DNA from: an uncultured Eubacterium sp.
GTDB taxonomy: Bacteria; Bacillota; Clostridia; Lachnospirales; Lachnospiraceae
DNA: 64,000 bases
Assembly: GCA_945910225.1 (NCBI GenBank)
Contig: CAMDYG010000007.1
Coordinates: 1-64,000, forward strand
Reading direction: 5' to 3'
The notes under the pieces are model-generated. The model worked only from the letters and a program-made list of their open reading frames with translations, had not been told where the DNA came from and searched no databases. The position numbers and the translations under genes are program-made. Every line of letters begins with the position of its first letter. Within the stretch, counting starts at the first letter, position 1. Below are positions 35,718 to 45,170 of this stretch, piece by piece.

Positions 35718-37327
35718 TCACTCTTTAACTGTTTCTTGCTCTCATACATTCTCTTATCTGCTCTGTTTCTTGTATCTTCAAAATCCTTGTCAGTCTCATG
35801 GTCATATTCAGCATATCCACATGCTATCTGAACTTTGAGACCTTTTATAGCAAGCTCCTTTTCTACTCTCTTCTCAATATCACGTAACTGCTTAACATGC
35901 TTTCCTATTTCAAAAGACTTTTCATTCTTGTTAATAACTGTACAGAACTCGTCTCCACCAATTCTGTAACATTTGCCGTGTTTTCCAAATATATCTTTAA
36001 TTGTATGTGCTGACGCCTCAATGTAGGCATCTCCTGCAGCATGTCCAAGATTATCATTACACAGTTTAAGATTATTAAGATCAAATGTAGCTATAGCATA
36101 TCCTTTATAATCTGATGTTTCCTTTTCCCATTCTTCAAATGCGGTTCTGTTATACAGACCTGTCATGGCATCCGTTATAGCCATCTCCTTATAAAAATCA
36201 ACTTTCTGGCCTTCCTTTATCTTCTCAAATGCTTCCGACACACTCTCAAATGCAAGGACAAGAATAAACACAAGTATTCCTATCTTACCAAGTACATCTG
36301 TCTGCTGCAGCCCCTTATAATAGGTAATAAGATCTACAATCATTGACACTCCAAGAGCAATAACTGCAATAATATTAGACTTGACCTTACGATCAAATCC
36401 TTTATCCTTAATACGCATTGCTACAACGCCACAGAAATATATTAATGACATTATAAGCATCAGATGAATAATTCTTGCTGTATATTTAAACTCTTTTATT
36501 CCTGTCATATGGCAGACAACCAGAATTATATCCGTAACCGCAAATATTGCGCAGAATATATTACTTACAGACGCCTCCCTTACATGAAAGAAATTACGTT
36601 CTGCCTCAACAAAAGGTATTGGTATCATCATTAATAAAATATATCCTATAAGTGATGCAACCTTTCTGTCTTCCAGAAGAATTGTTGCAAGATCTGTTTC
36701 ATTAAGTGCCCATGCGCCTATTATCATTGCAAATATTCCAAAATAAAGCAGTGAATGTGTCTGTGTAATTCTCTTTCTGCATATAATCCATAAAAGTACC
36801 ATACCTGCTCCTATAAGAATTATAAATGCGCTAAGAACTGCTGATGGTAATGAATTGCTGATAAGATTTCTTACAATGGTTGTCTCATCTCCATACCGGA
36901 AATCAGTTTCTCTTATTTCAAATCCATCATATACATTAGTAAGCTTCACAACGACGTCTGTTGTGTATGATGGAATATTAACTATGGAATAATTAGTTCC
37001 TGTTGTTGTTCCATATACAGACTTATGTGCCCTTACATAATATATAAGCTTTCCACCAGCATACACTTCAACCTCCTGATGTCTGCTTACGAATGCCAGT
37101 GCCATATTATCATATGCGCTTGCTGCCAGCTTTATATAATATTCAACCACGTTATCTCCAACATAATTGATTGCCTCTGGTTCTATTCTTTCTATTGTTC
37201 TCTTATCTGATGGTGTCATCTTATCAACTGAACTTAACATCAGTCCAGAAACCATGAAACAGACAAAAAACAACAAAAAGACAATATACACAATTCTATT
37301 AATTAATTTCATTCTATTTCTGTTCAT
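35714..37327 (-). CDS. Membrane diguanylate cyclase (GGDEF) with 7TM-type sensor region
   Basis: It makes cyclic di-GMP from GTP. Residues about 10-30 are a first helix, 35-165 an outer domain with beta character (7TMR-DISM-like), 170-370 about seven membrane helices, and 385-537 the GGDEF domain. The active site reads YRIGGDEFC at 454-462, intact. The RxxD inhibitory site expected just before is absent (GKHG), so product inhibition is probably missing. The start has GGAAGG 8 bp upstream. The recQ start overlaps its stop. It is the probable partner of the PilZ protein at 12 kb. Confidence 0.9.
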   Translation of the reverse strand: MNRNRMKLINRIVYIVFLLFFVCFMVSGLMLSSVDKMTPSDKRTIERIEPEAINYVGDNVVEYYIKLAASAYDNMALAFVSRHQEVEVYAGGKLIYYVRAHKSVYGTTTGTNYSIVNIPSYTTDVVVKLTNVYDGFEIRETDFRYGDETTIVRNLISNSLPSAVLSAFIILIGAGMVLLWIICRKRITQTHSLLYFGIFAMIIGAWALNETDLATILLEDRKVASLIGYILLMMIPIPFVEAERNFFHVREASVSNIFCAIFAVTDIILVVCHMTGIKEFKYTARIIHLMLIMSLIYFCGVVAMRIKDKGFDRKVKSNIIAVIALGVSMIVDLITYYKGLQQTDVLGKIGILVFILVLAFESVSEAFEKIKEGQKVDFYKEMAITDAMTGLYNRTAFEEWEKETSDYKGYAIATFDLNNLKLCNDNLGHAAGDAYIEASAHTIKDIFGKHGKCYRIGGDEFCTVINKNEKSFEIGKHVKQLRDIEKRVEKELAIKGLKVQIACGYAEYDHETDKDFEDTRNRADKRMYESKKQLKSE

Positions 37328-37400
37328 AAAAAAAGCCTTCCGACCATATTATAATCTTTCCCGAAAATACCTTAAGACTATAATACAGTAGAATGGCTTT
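37328..37400 (-). terminator. Possible yqeY terminator overlapping the diguanylate cyclase start region
   Basis: On the minus strand AAAGCCATTC pairs with GGAAGGCTTT (one bulge), followed by seven T up to the ATG at 37327. The GGAAGG of the descending arm is also the ribosome binding site of the next gene. The loop contains TATAAT, a possible -10 for that gene. Confidence 0.5.
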
Positions 37401-37438
37401 ATTTTCAAATTATTTTGTCTTGTTCTGTATTTTGTACA

Positions 37439-37876
37439 TTATTGGCAGTATTCTGCGACAACCTGATTGATAACCTTACCATCAGCCTTGCCCTTAAGTT
37501 CTCCCATAACAGTCTTCATGATCTGACCCTTATTCTTAGTAGCAAGTACATCCTCATATTTTTCTGTAAGAATTGCCCTTACCTCATCTGCCGATAACAT
37601 CTTAGGCGCAAATTCCTCCATTACTGCCAGTCTTGCCTTGAACTCTTCAAGTAACTCTGTCCTGTCAGCCGGGCAGGTATCTATCTGTTCCTTAACACTC
37701 TTTATCTCTTTCATAATAGCCTGATCTACAAGTGTTTCCGGTATATCATCCCTGCATCCTTCATCAATTCCAACTTTCTTAACAGCTGATACAAGGACTG
37801 AAATTGAATCTTTTCTTGCCTTGTCTCTTGCTTTCATTGCTGCAATCATTTCACTCTGTAATGTACTTAAATTCAT
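37439..37876 (-). CDS. YqeY/GatB-domain protein
   Basis: 145 residues, related to the C-terminal helical domain of GatB; thought to bind tRNA, with no settled role. Motifs: MIAAMKARDKARKDSISVLVSAVKK at the start, the EE-rich middle and ATKNKGQIMKTVMGELKGKADGKVINQVV at the end. The track ORF starts 11 codons upstream; ATG 37876 has GAGGCGTATT before it and gives the normal family length. It follows pilT by 35 bp. Confidence 0.9.
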   Translation of the reverse strand: MNLSTLQSEMIAAMKARDKARKDSISVLVSAVKKVGIDEGCRDDIPETLVDQAIMKEIKSVKEQIDTCPADRTELLEEFKARLAVMEEFAPKMLSADEVRAILTEKYEDVLATKNKGQIMKTVMGELKGKADGKVINQVVAEYCQ

Positions 37877-37911
37877 AATACGCCTCATTTCTGCGCACAT
37901 TCTGCGCATAA

Positions 37912-38961
37912 TTATATATTTCTTGCAAGCTCTGCCGGACTCTCAGAATGTCTGAGTGCGACTTCCCTTGTAATCATCCTTGACTTAACGAGCTGGGCAA
38001 GCGAATGGTTCAATGTATGCATTCCCATCTGAAGATTAGACTGAAGTACTGACTGAATCTGATTAGTCTTCTTTTCCTTTATAAGGTTAGATACAGCCGG
38101 ATTATTAATCATAACCTCTGTTGCTGCAGTTCTTCCCTCTCCACCTATAAGTGGCACAAGCGTCTGTGTAATTACACCTGTCAGAATAGATGCAAGCTGA
38201 ACTATAAGCGATGGCTGTGCTTCTATAGGGCAGGCTGCAATAATACGCTCCACTGTCTGTGCTGCACTCTTAGTATGAAGTGTTGATAATACGAGGTGTC
38301 CTGTTTCTGCTGCTGTAATAGCCGCATTGATAGTTTCATAATCACGCATCTCACCAACAAGGATAACATCTGGATCTTCTCGGAGTGATGAACGAAGTGC
38401 TGTTGCAAAATCAGGTACATCCATTCCAACCTGTCTCTGATGGATCATAGACTTCTTAAAATCATATACATACTCGATTGGGTCCTCAATTGTTATAACA
38501 TGTCTTGACATATTATTATTAATATAATCAATCATTGCAGCAAGTGTTGTTGATTTACCACTACCTGTAGGTCCGGTTACAAGCACAAGTCCAGTTCTCT
38601 TTCCAGCAAGCTCTCCAAGAAGCTTTCCTGGTAATCCGAGATCCTCAAATGATGGTATATGTGGATCAAGAAGACGGATACTGGCTGCAAGCTCTCTCTT
38701 TTCATGATAAATATTAATTCTCAGTCGTCCACCTGAACCATCTGATGCAGCCACATCAATATCTCTTCCTGATCTTACCTTCTGGATTTCATCCTCATTA
38801 AGAACAGCCATAAGCATTCTCTCTGTCTCTTCTGCTGTAGGAATAAGATCCAACATCTTTAATTCCCCATATCTTCTTACACATACCGCAGAGCCTGATG
38901 TTATATGTAAATCCGAACAATTCTCTTTCTTTGCAAATCTTACTAAATCAATTAATTCCAT
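37912..38961 (-). CDS. pilT: Type IV pilus retraction ATPase PilT
   Basis: 349 residues. The N-terminal PAS-like domain (residues 1-95; DLHITSGSAVCVRRYGEL) is followed by the secretion ATPase core: Walker A TGPTGSGKSTT, Asp box VITIEDPIEYVY, AIRNER-like turn SLREDPDVILVGEMRD and His box GHLVLSTLHTKSA. PilT disassembles pili for twitching or DNA uptake. The start at 38961 is chosen because GGAGGGG precedes the ATG; the longer track start has none. No other pilus genes are in the window, so it acts on a system elsewhere. Confidence 0.93.
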   Translation of the reverse strand: MELIDLVRFAKKENCSDLHITSGSAVCVRRYGELKMLDLIPTAEETERMLMAVLNEDEIQKVRSGRDIDVAASDGSGGRLRINIYHEKRELAASIRLLDPHIPSFEDLGLPGKLLGELAGKRTGLVLVTGPTGSGKSTTLAAMIDYINNNMSRHVITIEDPIEYVYDFKKSMIHQRQVGMDVPDFATALRSSLREDPDVILVGEMRDYETINAAITAAETGHLVLSTLHTKSAAQTVERIIAACPIEAQPSLIVQLASILTGVITQTLVPLIGGEGRTAATEVMINNPAVSNLIKEKKTNQIQSVLQSNLQMGMHTLNHSLAQLVKSRMITREVALRHSESPAELARNI

Positions 38962-39028
38962 GTTCCCCTCCATATTAATTCTTATGTTACAACATTTTGA
39001 TACTACCACACCATATGAATGTATTCAA

Positions 39029-39670
39029 TCAGACTTTTATCCCATTTTTCTTACATATATCATTAAGGCAGCATCTGTCACAATGTGGCGTAGTTCTTGC
39101 AGTACACACTTCTCTTCCGTGGTCTACAAATCTGTGGCATAATCCGCTTCCTTCTTCTGGAGGAACTATCTTCCACAACGCCATTTCAACCTTCTTAGGT
39201 TCTTTCTCGTCCTTTACAAGTCCGATCCTGTTGCAAAGCCTTATACAGTGTGTATCTGTAACAATTGCTGGCTTTCCGAACACATCCCCCATAATAAGGT
39301 TGGCACTCTTTCTTCCAACTCCCGGAAGCTTCAACAATTCTTCCATGCTGTCCGGCACTTTGTCATTATACTGTTCATGAAGCATACGCATACATGCGCA
39401 TATATCCCTTGCCTTGCTTTTTCCAAGCCCGCATGGTCTTACAATCTCCTCAATCTCCTCTGGAGATGCTGCAGCAAGCGAAGCTATATCTGGATATCCC
39501 TCATACAGTCCCTTAACCACAACATTTACCCTTGCATCAGTACACTGTGCCGCAAGCCTTACGCTTACAAGCAGCTTCCACGCATCATCGTAATCAAGAC
39601 TGCACTCCGAATCCGGATATTCTTCCTTTAATCTTCTGATAACCTCTAAAGCAAGTTCTTTCTTAGTCAT
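39029..39670 (-). CDS. nth: Endonuclease III
   Basis: A bifunctional base-excision repair glycosylase for oxidised pyrimidines, 213 residues. Helix-hairpin-helix LPGVGRKSANLIMG holds the catalytic lysine; the catalytic aspartate is in VTDTHCIRLCNRIGL. The C-terminal 4Fe-4S loop has CTARTTPHCDRCCLNDIC, spacing C-X7-C-X2-C-X5-C, one residue longer in the first gap than the textbook C-X6-C. It starts 3 bp after the transporter gene and precedes pilT. Confidence 0.94.
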   Translation of the reverse strand: MTKKELALEVIRRLKEEYPDSECSLDYDDAWKLLVSVRLAAQCTDARVNVVVKGLYEGYPDIASLAAASPEEIEEIVRPCGLGKSKARDICACMRMLHEQYNDKVPDSMEELLKLPGVGRKSANLIMGDVFGKPAIVTDTHCIRLCNRIGLVKDEKEPKKVEMALWKIVPPEEGSGLCHRFVDHGREVCTARTTPHCDRCCLNDICKKNGIKV

Positions 39671-39673
39671 AGC

Positions 39674-41140
39674 CTACGCATCTTTCTTCTTATAATTAGC
39701 AATTCCGAATATTGCAAGAAGCAATACACATGCAAATATCATCCAGCCAACAAGATAACCTGTTCCCATTGGTTTAAATGTATCATAATATCCCTTAAGA
39801 TATACAACTACAATAATAGCCGGTAATATGTAACTCATATAGAATCTTAACCAGACCGGAATCTTAGGACCTTTTCCTTCGTTAGCTTCTTTTCTGAATC
39901 CATCCCAGCCCCAGCCATTCTTCTTCGTACAGAATAATACGAATATCATGCTTCCAAGTGGAAGAAGATTATATGATACAAGGAAATCCTCAAGATCCAT
40001 AATTGAGGTTCCTGCGCCTAAAGGCTGGAATCTTGCAAGCTTGTTAAAGCCTAATACCGCAGGGAGTGAAAGCAGAATCATGAATATGATATTGCCTGCA
40101 ACAACCTTTTTTCTTGAAAATCCCTTAAGGTCAATATAGAAAGCTATAATGTTCTCAAATACAGCAATTACAGTTGATAATGCTGCAAATGACATGAATA
40201 TAAAGAATGCTGTTCCCCATACTCTTCCACCTGCCATATGATTAAATATGTTAGGCAGTGTAATAAATAAAAGTGATGGACCTGCTCCCGGAGCAACTCC
40301 ATAAGCGAAGCATGCAGGAATAATAATGAAACCTGCCATAAGAGCAACAAATGTATCAAGAAGAATTATATTAACTGCCTCTCCACCTATTGTTCTGTCC
40401 TTCTTTAAGTAACTTCCGAATATCTCCATCGCACCGATACCTACACTAAGTGTAAAGAATGCATGTGTCATGGCATCAAATATAACAGGTCCAAGACCTC
40501 TTGCTTTAATAGTGTCAAGATTAGGCACCATGTAGAATTTAACACCCTCTGACGCATTAGGAAGTACAAGTGAATGAACTGCAAGTACTATGATAAGGAT
40601 AAGAAGGAGTGACATCATAACCTTAGTAATCTTCTCAACACCCTTCTGTAGTCCGAGTGCGCATACACCGAATGATAATAATACTGCAACAATCATCCAG
40701 ACTGTCATTGTACCTGGCTGTGAAAGCATATCTGTAAATGCACCTGAAACACCCTCAGGGTCTAAGCCAGACATTGCACCTCTCGCTTCACGCCATGCAT
40801 AATAAAGCATCCAGCCGGCAACCATTGTATAGAAAGCCATAAGAATATAACTTCCGACTACTGATACCCATTTGAAATAATGCCATTTGCTTCCCTTAGT
40901 CTCTAATTCTTCAAATGCTCTTGCAGCACCTTTTCCGCTTCCTCGTCCTATTGTAAACTCAGCACACATAATAGGAAAGCCAAGAATTGCAAGGAATACA
41001 AGATAGATAAGCACGAATGCCGCACCACCATTCTCGCCGCATATGTACGGGAATTTCCATACATTTCCAAGTCCTACCGCACAGCCGGCTGACACTAAGA
41101 TAAAGCCGAGACGCGATCCGAATTTTTCTCTCTCTTTCAA
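39674..41140 (-). CDS. Sodium-coupled neurotransmitter:sodium symporter (NSS/SNF) family transporter
   Basis: 488 residues, about 12 membrane helices. The family signature is at residues 8-30 ([33 protein letters not shown]-like), where the sodium and substrate sites lie, and [15 protein letters not shown] follows helix 2. Bacterial members carry amino acids such as tryptophan or tyrosine; the substrate cannot be read here. The start is TTG with GGAGGTTTTATT upstream. It is cotranscribed with nth (3 bp gap). The gap to the SBP gene upstream is 59 bp with no clear terminator. Confidence 0.92.
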   Translation of the reverse strand: [488 protein letters not shown]

Positions 41141-41199
41141 AATAAAACCTCCGATATTTATATTTACATTATCTTAAATTGTATCATAAAGAAAACATT

Positions 41200-42954
41200 C
41201 TATCCACGGCTTTTTCTTACTTCCTCAGTAATTATATCGCCTCCCTGGCTTTTCCACTCATCCACAAATGTATCAAAATAATCAATATCTTCTTCACCAC
41301 TTATTATCTTAAGATATGCTTCTTTTTCTTTTGTCTTGAGCCTCCACCACCGGCTCTTCATCGTATCTGTTGTTTTAAAATATAATGATTCCACAACCTT
41401 TATGTTGTCCTGTGATATCAGGCTGCATGCCCTTATTCTGGACATATATGCTGCCCATTGCGTACTTGTTGCGCCTTTCCTTCCCAATGTACTTCCACCT
41501 GAGTTTCTTGCAACAAGATATGTCTGTCCGGTATTCTCGATATATGAACTGCACGCTGTATAATATGAGCGTTCCAGAAGTTCAAGGTCTTCTGGATCTT
41601 TATCCCCCGACAATGCCATGTCAATATTCTTGTAGCATATAGATAATGCATTATTATAATCAACATTTATTGATAATGGTCTTGCTGTTGGTTCAACATT
41701 CAGCTGATAATAATCAGCAAATTCTTCACAATCACTGCAATCAAATCTTACCTTGTCAAACATAACGCTTATCATCTTGGCTGCAATCTCAGGATGTTCA
41801 TATCCTTTTCTTACTACTACATATTTGTAACATGGATTCTGGCTGTGATAACTTGTACTTCCATCTTCTGACGTTGCTATTAAATATGGCTGCCAGTCAG
41901 CATCTGGATCGTTTCCCACCGCATTAACCAGAGGATTATTAGGCGCCCACCATGGACCAAAAAATGAACCACACTGTCCACCCTCAATCAGTTCACATAT
42001 ATTAGTTGAAGTTCTTAACAGAAAATCGTTATCTATTATCCCCTGGCTATACAATTCACTGATATACGCCAGAGCTGCCTTAGCTTCTTCTGTTACTGAG
42101 CCATATACAACATTACCTTCATTATCCAGTATCCATTGCTTCGGGTACGAATTGAAACACGCAAATATTATATCAAGCAGAAATTCACTGCTATATCCAC
42201 ACTCTCCGGTAACATCCGTATCTACCACCAGTCCGACTGTATTAGGTTTTCCATTCTCATCAACCCCATTATTTCCCGGATCATTAGCTAGAAATGCAGA
42301 AACTATATCAACCACATCATCTATTGTCTCAGGTTCTGAAAGTCCCAGTGTATCCATCCAGTCCTTACGCAGCCATACCAGATTAGGTCCATCAGTTATA
42401 TTCGTCTCTGGCAGTGCCATTATCTTTCCATCATATGTAACCATATCCTTAAGAGAATCCCCAAAGCTGTCATACATATCTTTTATCTTGTCACTTAAAC
42501 AGTTATCATAACTCTCCGTAAGGTCCTCTATAAGATCTGCTTCTACAAGCTGCTGCACCTCATCCTGACTTGATACAACCATTATATCTGGAAGATTCTC
42601 CATGGAGATTGCCATGGAAACATTAGTATCATACTGGCTGTCTGCTGCCTCAAATGCATCCACATTCTGTACATTTATAACGGACTTTATGTACCTTGTA
42701 TATGCATTATCTGTGTATGTATCACCTTCCGGCATATTAGAATTATTAATACTTGTCATTTTACCAAGTGTATAATTAATAGTCTCCGGGTAAGCTCCGT
42801 ACGGCGTAGTCCTTGCGAGTTCCATCTGCGCTTCATAATCAGATGGTTCCCCGGACGCAAAACCAGCCGGGCTTTTACACCCGGCTAAAGTAATCATTAT
42901 TCCTGCAGCTGCTAATGCTGCGGTTCTTTTTAATGTTGTTTTAATCCCTCTCAT
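41200..42954 (-). CDS. Lipoprotein extracellular solute-binding protein (family 1, LplA-like size)
   Basis: 584 residues. Signal with lipobox ITLAGC near residue 26, then a family 1 sugar-binding fold (ENLPDIMVVSSQDEVQQLV; DGKIMALPETNITDGPNLVWLRKDWMDTLG). It is larger than MalE-type proteins and resembles LplA/YtcQ proteins for complex sugars. It sits 4 bp after the MalG-like permease gene as the last gene of the maltodextrin operon, so the same permease pair may serve two binding proteins. The start follows AAAGGG. Function is inferred from context. Confidence 0.85.
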   Translation of the reverse strand: MRGIKTTLKRTAALAAAGIMITLAGCKSPAGFASGEPSDYEAQMELARTTPYGAYPETINYTLGKMTSINNSNMPEGDTYTDNAYTRYIKSVINVQNVDAFEAADSQYDTNVSMAISMENLPDIMVVSSQDEVQQLVEADLIEDLTESYDNCLSDKIKDMYDSFGDSLKDMVTYDGKIMALPETNITDGPNLVWLRKDWMDTLGLSEPETIDDVVDIVSAFLANDPGNNGVDENGKPNTVGLVVDTDVTGECGYSSEFLLDIIFACFNSYPKQWILDNEGNVVYGSVTEEAKAALAYISELYSQGIIDNDFLLRTSTNICELIEGGQCGSFFGPWWAPNNPLVNAVGNDPDADWQPYLIATSEDGSTSYHSQNPCYKYVVVRKGYEHPEIAAKMISVMFDKVRFDCSDCEEFADYYQLNVEPTARPLSINVDYNNALSICYKNIDMALSGDKDPEDLELLERSYYTACSSYIENTGQTYLVARNSGGSTLGRKGATSTQWAAYMSRIRACSLISQDNIKVVESLYFKTTDTMKSRWWRLKTKEKEAYLKIISGEEDIDYFDTFVDEWKSQGGDIITEEVRKSRG

Positions 42955-42958
42955 ACAT

Positions 42959-43807
42959 TTAACCCTTTACTGCTCCTGACATGCTTTCATTATAACATCT
43001 TTGCATAATCATAAACAAGGCTGCAATTGGAATTGATATAAGTACTGCACCTGCAGCAAATCTTGTATACCATACATCAACATATTCCTTTTCAAGCATC
43101 TGCCATAATCCGATTGCCACTGTATAATACTTTGCATTCGCACGGCATATTACTCTTGCAAATATGAAATCCACCCATGGTGCTATAAACGATGTAAGTG
43201 TTGTATATACAATTATAGGCTTACTTAATGGTATTGTTATTTTTGTAAATACCTGCCACTTCGTTGCTCCATCTATCATGGCTGCTTCATCTATTGTTTT
43301 AGGAATCGTATCAAAGAATCCTTTGGCAATATAAAACTGTATTCCCGCAGATGCCGAATATACAAGCACAAGTGCCACTCTTATCATTGAGCCTTCTGAA
43401 AGTCCTACAGCTTTTAATATATAATACACCGCTACCATTGCCATGAATGCTGGAAACAATCCAAGAATCATCGCTATATTCATCATGGCTTTTCTCATTC
43501 TGAACTTAAGTCTTGACATACAGTAAGCGACAGACAAGACAAAAAATGTTGATATTATACATGAGAAAATAGCTACAATAAGTGTATTCCAGAACATCCT
43601 TGGAAAGTTAAGAATTCCAGTATCTGTAAAAAGCTTTATGTAATTATCAAGCGAATACTGTTTAGGGAAAAATGAACTTGTATACGCTCCTTTCTGGGCT
43701 CTGAAGCTTGTAAGGATTATCCAGAAAAGCGGACTTACCCATGCTATCGCTAATACTGTAAGCACTGTATGTGCCAGTATATTCTTAATAGTTTTCTTCT
43801 TTTTCAC
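42959..43807 (-). CDS. Carbohydrate ABC transporter permease, MalG-like
   Basis: 282 residues with six membrane segments and the EAA loop EAAMIDGATKWQVFTKITIPLSKP that docks to the ATPase. Start is a GTG with GAGGAGGGATTCCA upstream, overlapping the MalF stop by 4 bp. The GTG start and overlap show translational coupling. With the MalF-like subunit it forms the pore for maltose or maltodextrin uptake. Confidence 0.93.
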   Translation of the reverse strand: MKKKKTIKNILAHTVLTVLAIAWVSPLFWIILTSFRAQKGAYTSSFFPKQYSLDNYIKLFTDTGILNFPRMFWNTLIVAIFSCIISTFFVLSVAYCMSRLKFRMRKAMMNIAMILGLFPAFMAMVAVYYILKAVGLSEGSMIRVALVLVYSASAGIQFYIAKGFFDTIPKTIDEAAMIDGATKWQVFTKITIPLSKPIIVYTTLTSFIAPWVDFIFARVICRANAKYYTVAIGLWQMLEKEYVDVWYTRFAAGAVLISIPIAALFMIMQRCYNESMSGAVKG

Positions 43808-45141
43808 TGGAATCCCTCCTCATCTTTATATGACTTTGTCCTTCTATACACAAGAAGTGAACCTATTGCAAGGAATATAAATGTCATAATACCAATAACT
43901 GCTCCAAGATTATAATACTGATAATCTACTGTCATCTTGTACAGCCATGTTACCAGTAAATCTGTTTTACCAGCTGTTTCTCCTGTCATAACAGGATCAC
44001 CTTTAGTAAGCAGGTAAACTATGTTGAAATTGTTTATATTAGCTGTAAATGTAGTTATAAGATATGGAGTTGTTACAAAAAACATATATGGCATTGTTAT
44101 TTTCATAAACTTGACAAATCCATTAGCCCCATCCACGTCTGCCGCCTCATACAATTCCATAGGAATATTCTGCAATATTCCGGTTACCTGAAGAATAGTA
44201 TAAGGAATACCAATCCAGAGATTTACAACTATTACAGTAATTCTTGCCCATGTCGCATTAGTAAAGAATGGTAAAGATCTGCTTATCCATCCTGCATTTT
44301 TAAGAACGACATTAACTATTCCATCATGTGCCAGCATACTTCTGATTATAAGAAGTGAAACAAACTGTGGAATTGCTATTGAAAGCACAAATATAAATCT
44401 CCAGAAAGATTTAAATTTTGTTCCTTTCCTGTTAATGAGAAGGGCTACGAGTATGCCGAATATATAATTCAAAAATGTTGCAAATATTGCCCATACTATA
44501 GTCCATCCAAATACTGACCAGAATGATTTTCCTATCATACTTCCAGAATCAAATATCTGTTTAAAATTCTCAAGTCCAACCCAGTTAAATAATACCAGGT
44601 GGCTGTCAACCTTACTATAATTAGTAAATGCCATGCTTATCATGAATACAAGAGGAAGTATTGTAAATATAAGCACTCCTGATACTGGAAGTGTCAATAA
44701 CAGTTTGTGAAGATTCTCATTAAATAGCGACTTTACATCTTCCACAAATGTATTGATATGTTTTCCTTTTTCCTTTAACACTTCAATCTTATATGAACTT
44801 TTTACTGCACTTGCTGCCACAATTATATAGGCAGCTATAAGGAATATTGTCGCTATTCCATATAAAAGTATAAGCAGTGAATTATCGCCAGCTACATACT
44901 CATATACTCCAAGCTTCTCATTCCATATTTCCTGCTGGGGTCTGCCCCCCAGACTTGGAAGCATCGCAAGGCAGCTAAATCCCTTCATAACCATAAAGCA
45001 TATAAAGGCAACTTCTAAAGCCACATATATAATACCTTTTATTATCTGCTTTCCTACCAGATTACCAAGTCCGGGAATCAGAATACTCAGCTTAGTAAAT
45101 ATATTTCCTTTTCTAAATGATTCTGTGAATTTAACTGCCAT
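43804..45141 (-). CDS. Carbohydrate ABC transporter permease, MalF-like
   Basis: 445 residues. Extra N-terminal membrane segments (about 30-55 and 85-110) with an outer loop carrying NEKLGVYEYVAGDN precede the six-helix core; the EAA loop is EAADVDGANGFVKFMKITMPYM. The start at 45141 (ATG) is preferred to the GTG one codon earlier; GGGGTGACGTG is upstream. It follows the binding-protein gene by 29 bp. The order malE-malF-malG with a two-component system upstream is typical of Lachnospiraceae starch or maltodextrin loci. Confidence 0.92.
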   Translation of the reverse strand: MAVKFTESFRKGNIFTKLSILIPGLGNLVGKQIIKGIIYVALEVAFICFMVMKGFSCLAMLPSLGGRPQQEIWNEKLGVYEYVAGDNSLLILLYGIATIFLIAAYIIVAASAVKSSYKIEVLKEKGKHINTFVEDVKSLFNENLHKLLLTLPVSGVLIFTILPLVFMISMAFTNYSKVDSHLVLFNWVGLENFKQIFDSGSMIGKSFWSVFGWTIVWAIFATFLNYIFGILVALLINRKGTKFKSFWRFIFVLSIAIPQFVSLLIIRSMLAHDGIVNVVLKNAGWISRSLPFFTNATWARITVIVVNLWIGIPYTILQVTGILQNIPMELYEAADVDGANGFVKFMKITMPYMFFVTTPYLITTFTANINNFNIVYLLTKGDPVMTGETAGKTDLLVTWLYKMTVDYQYYNLGAVIGIMTFIFLAIGSLLVYRRTKSYKDEEGFQ

Positions 45142-45170
45142 CACGTCACCCCTTTACAGTTTCTCATCAA

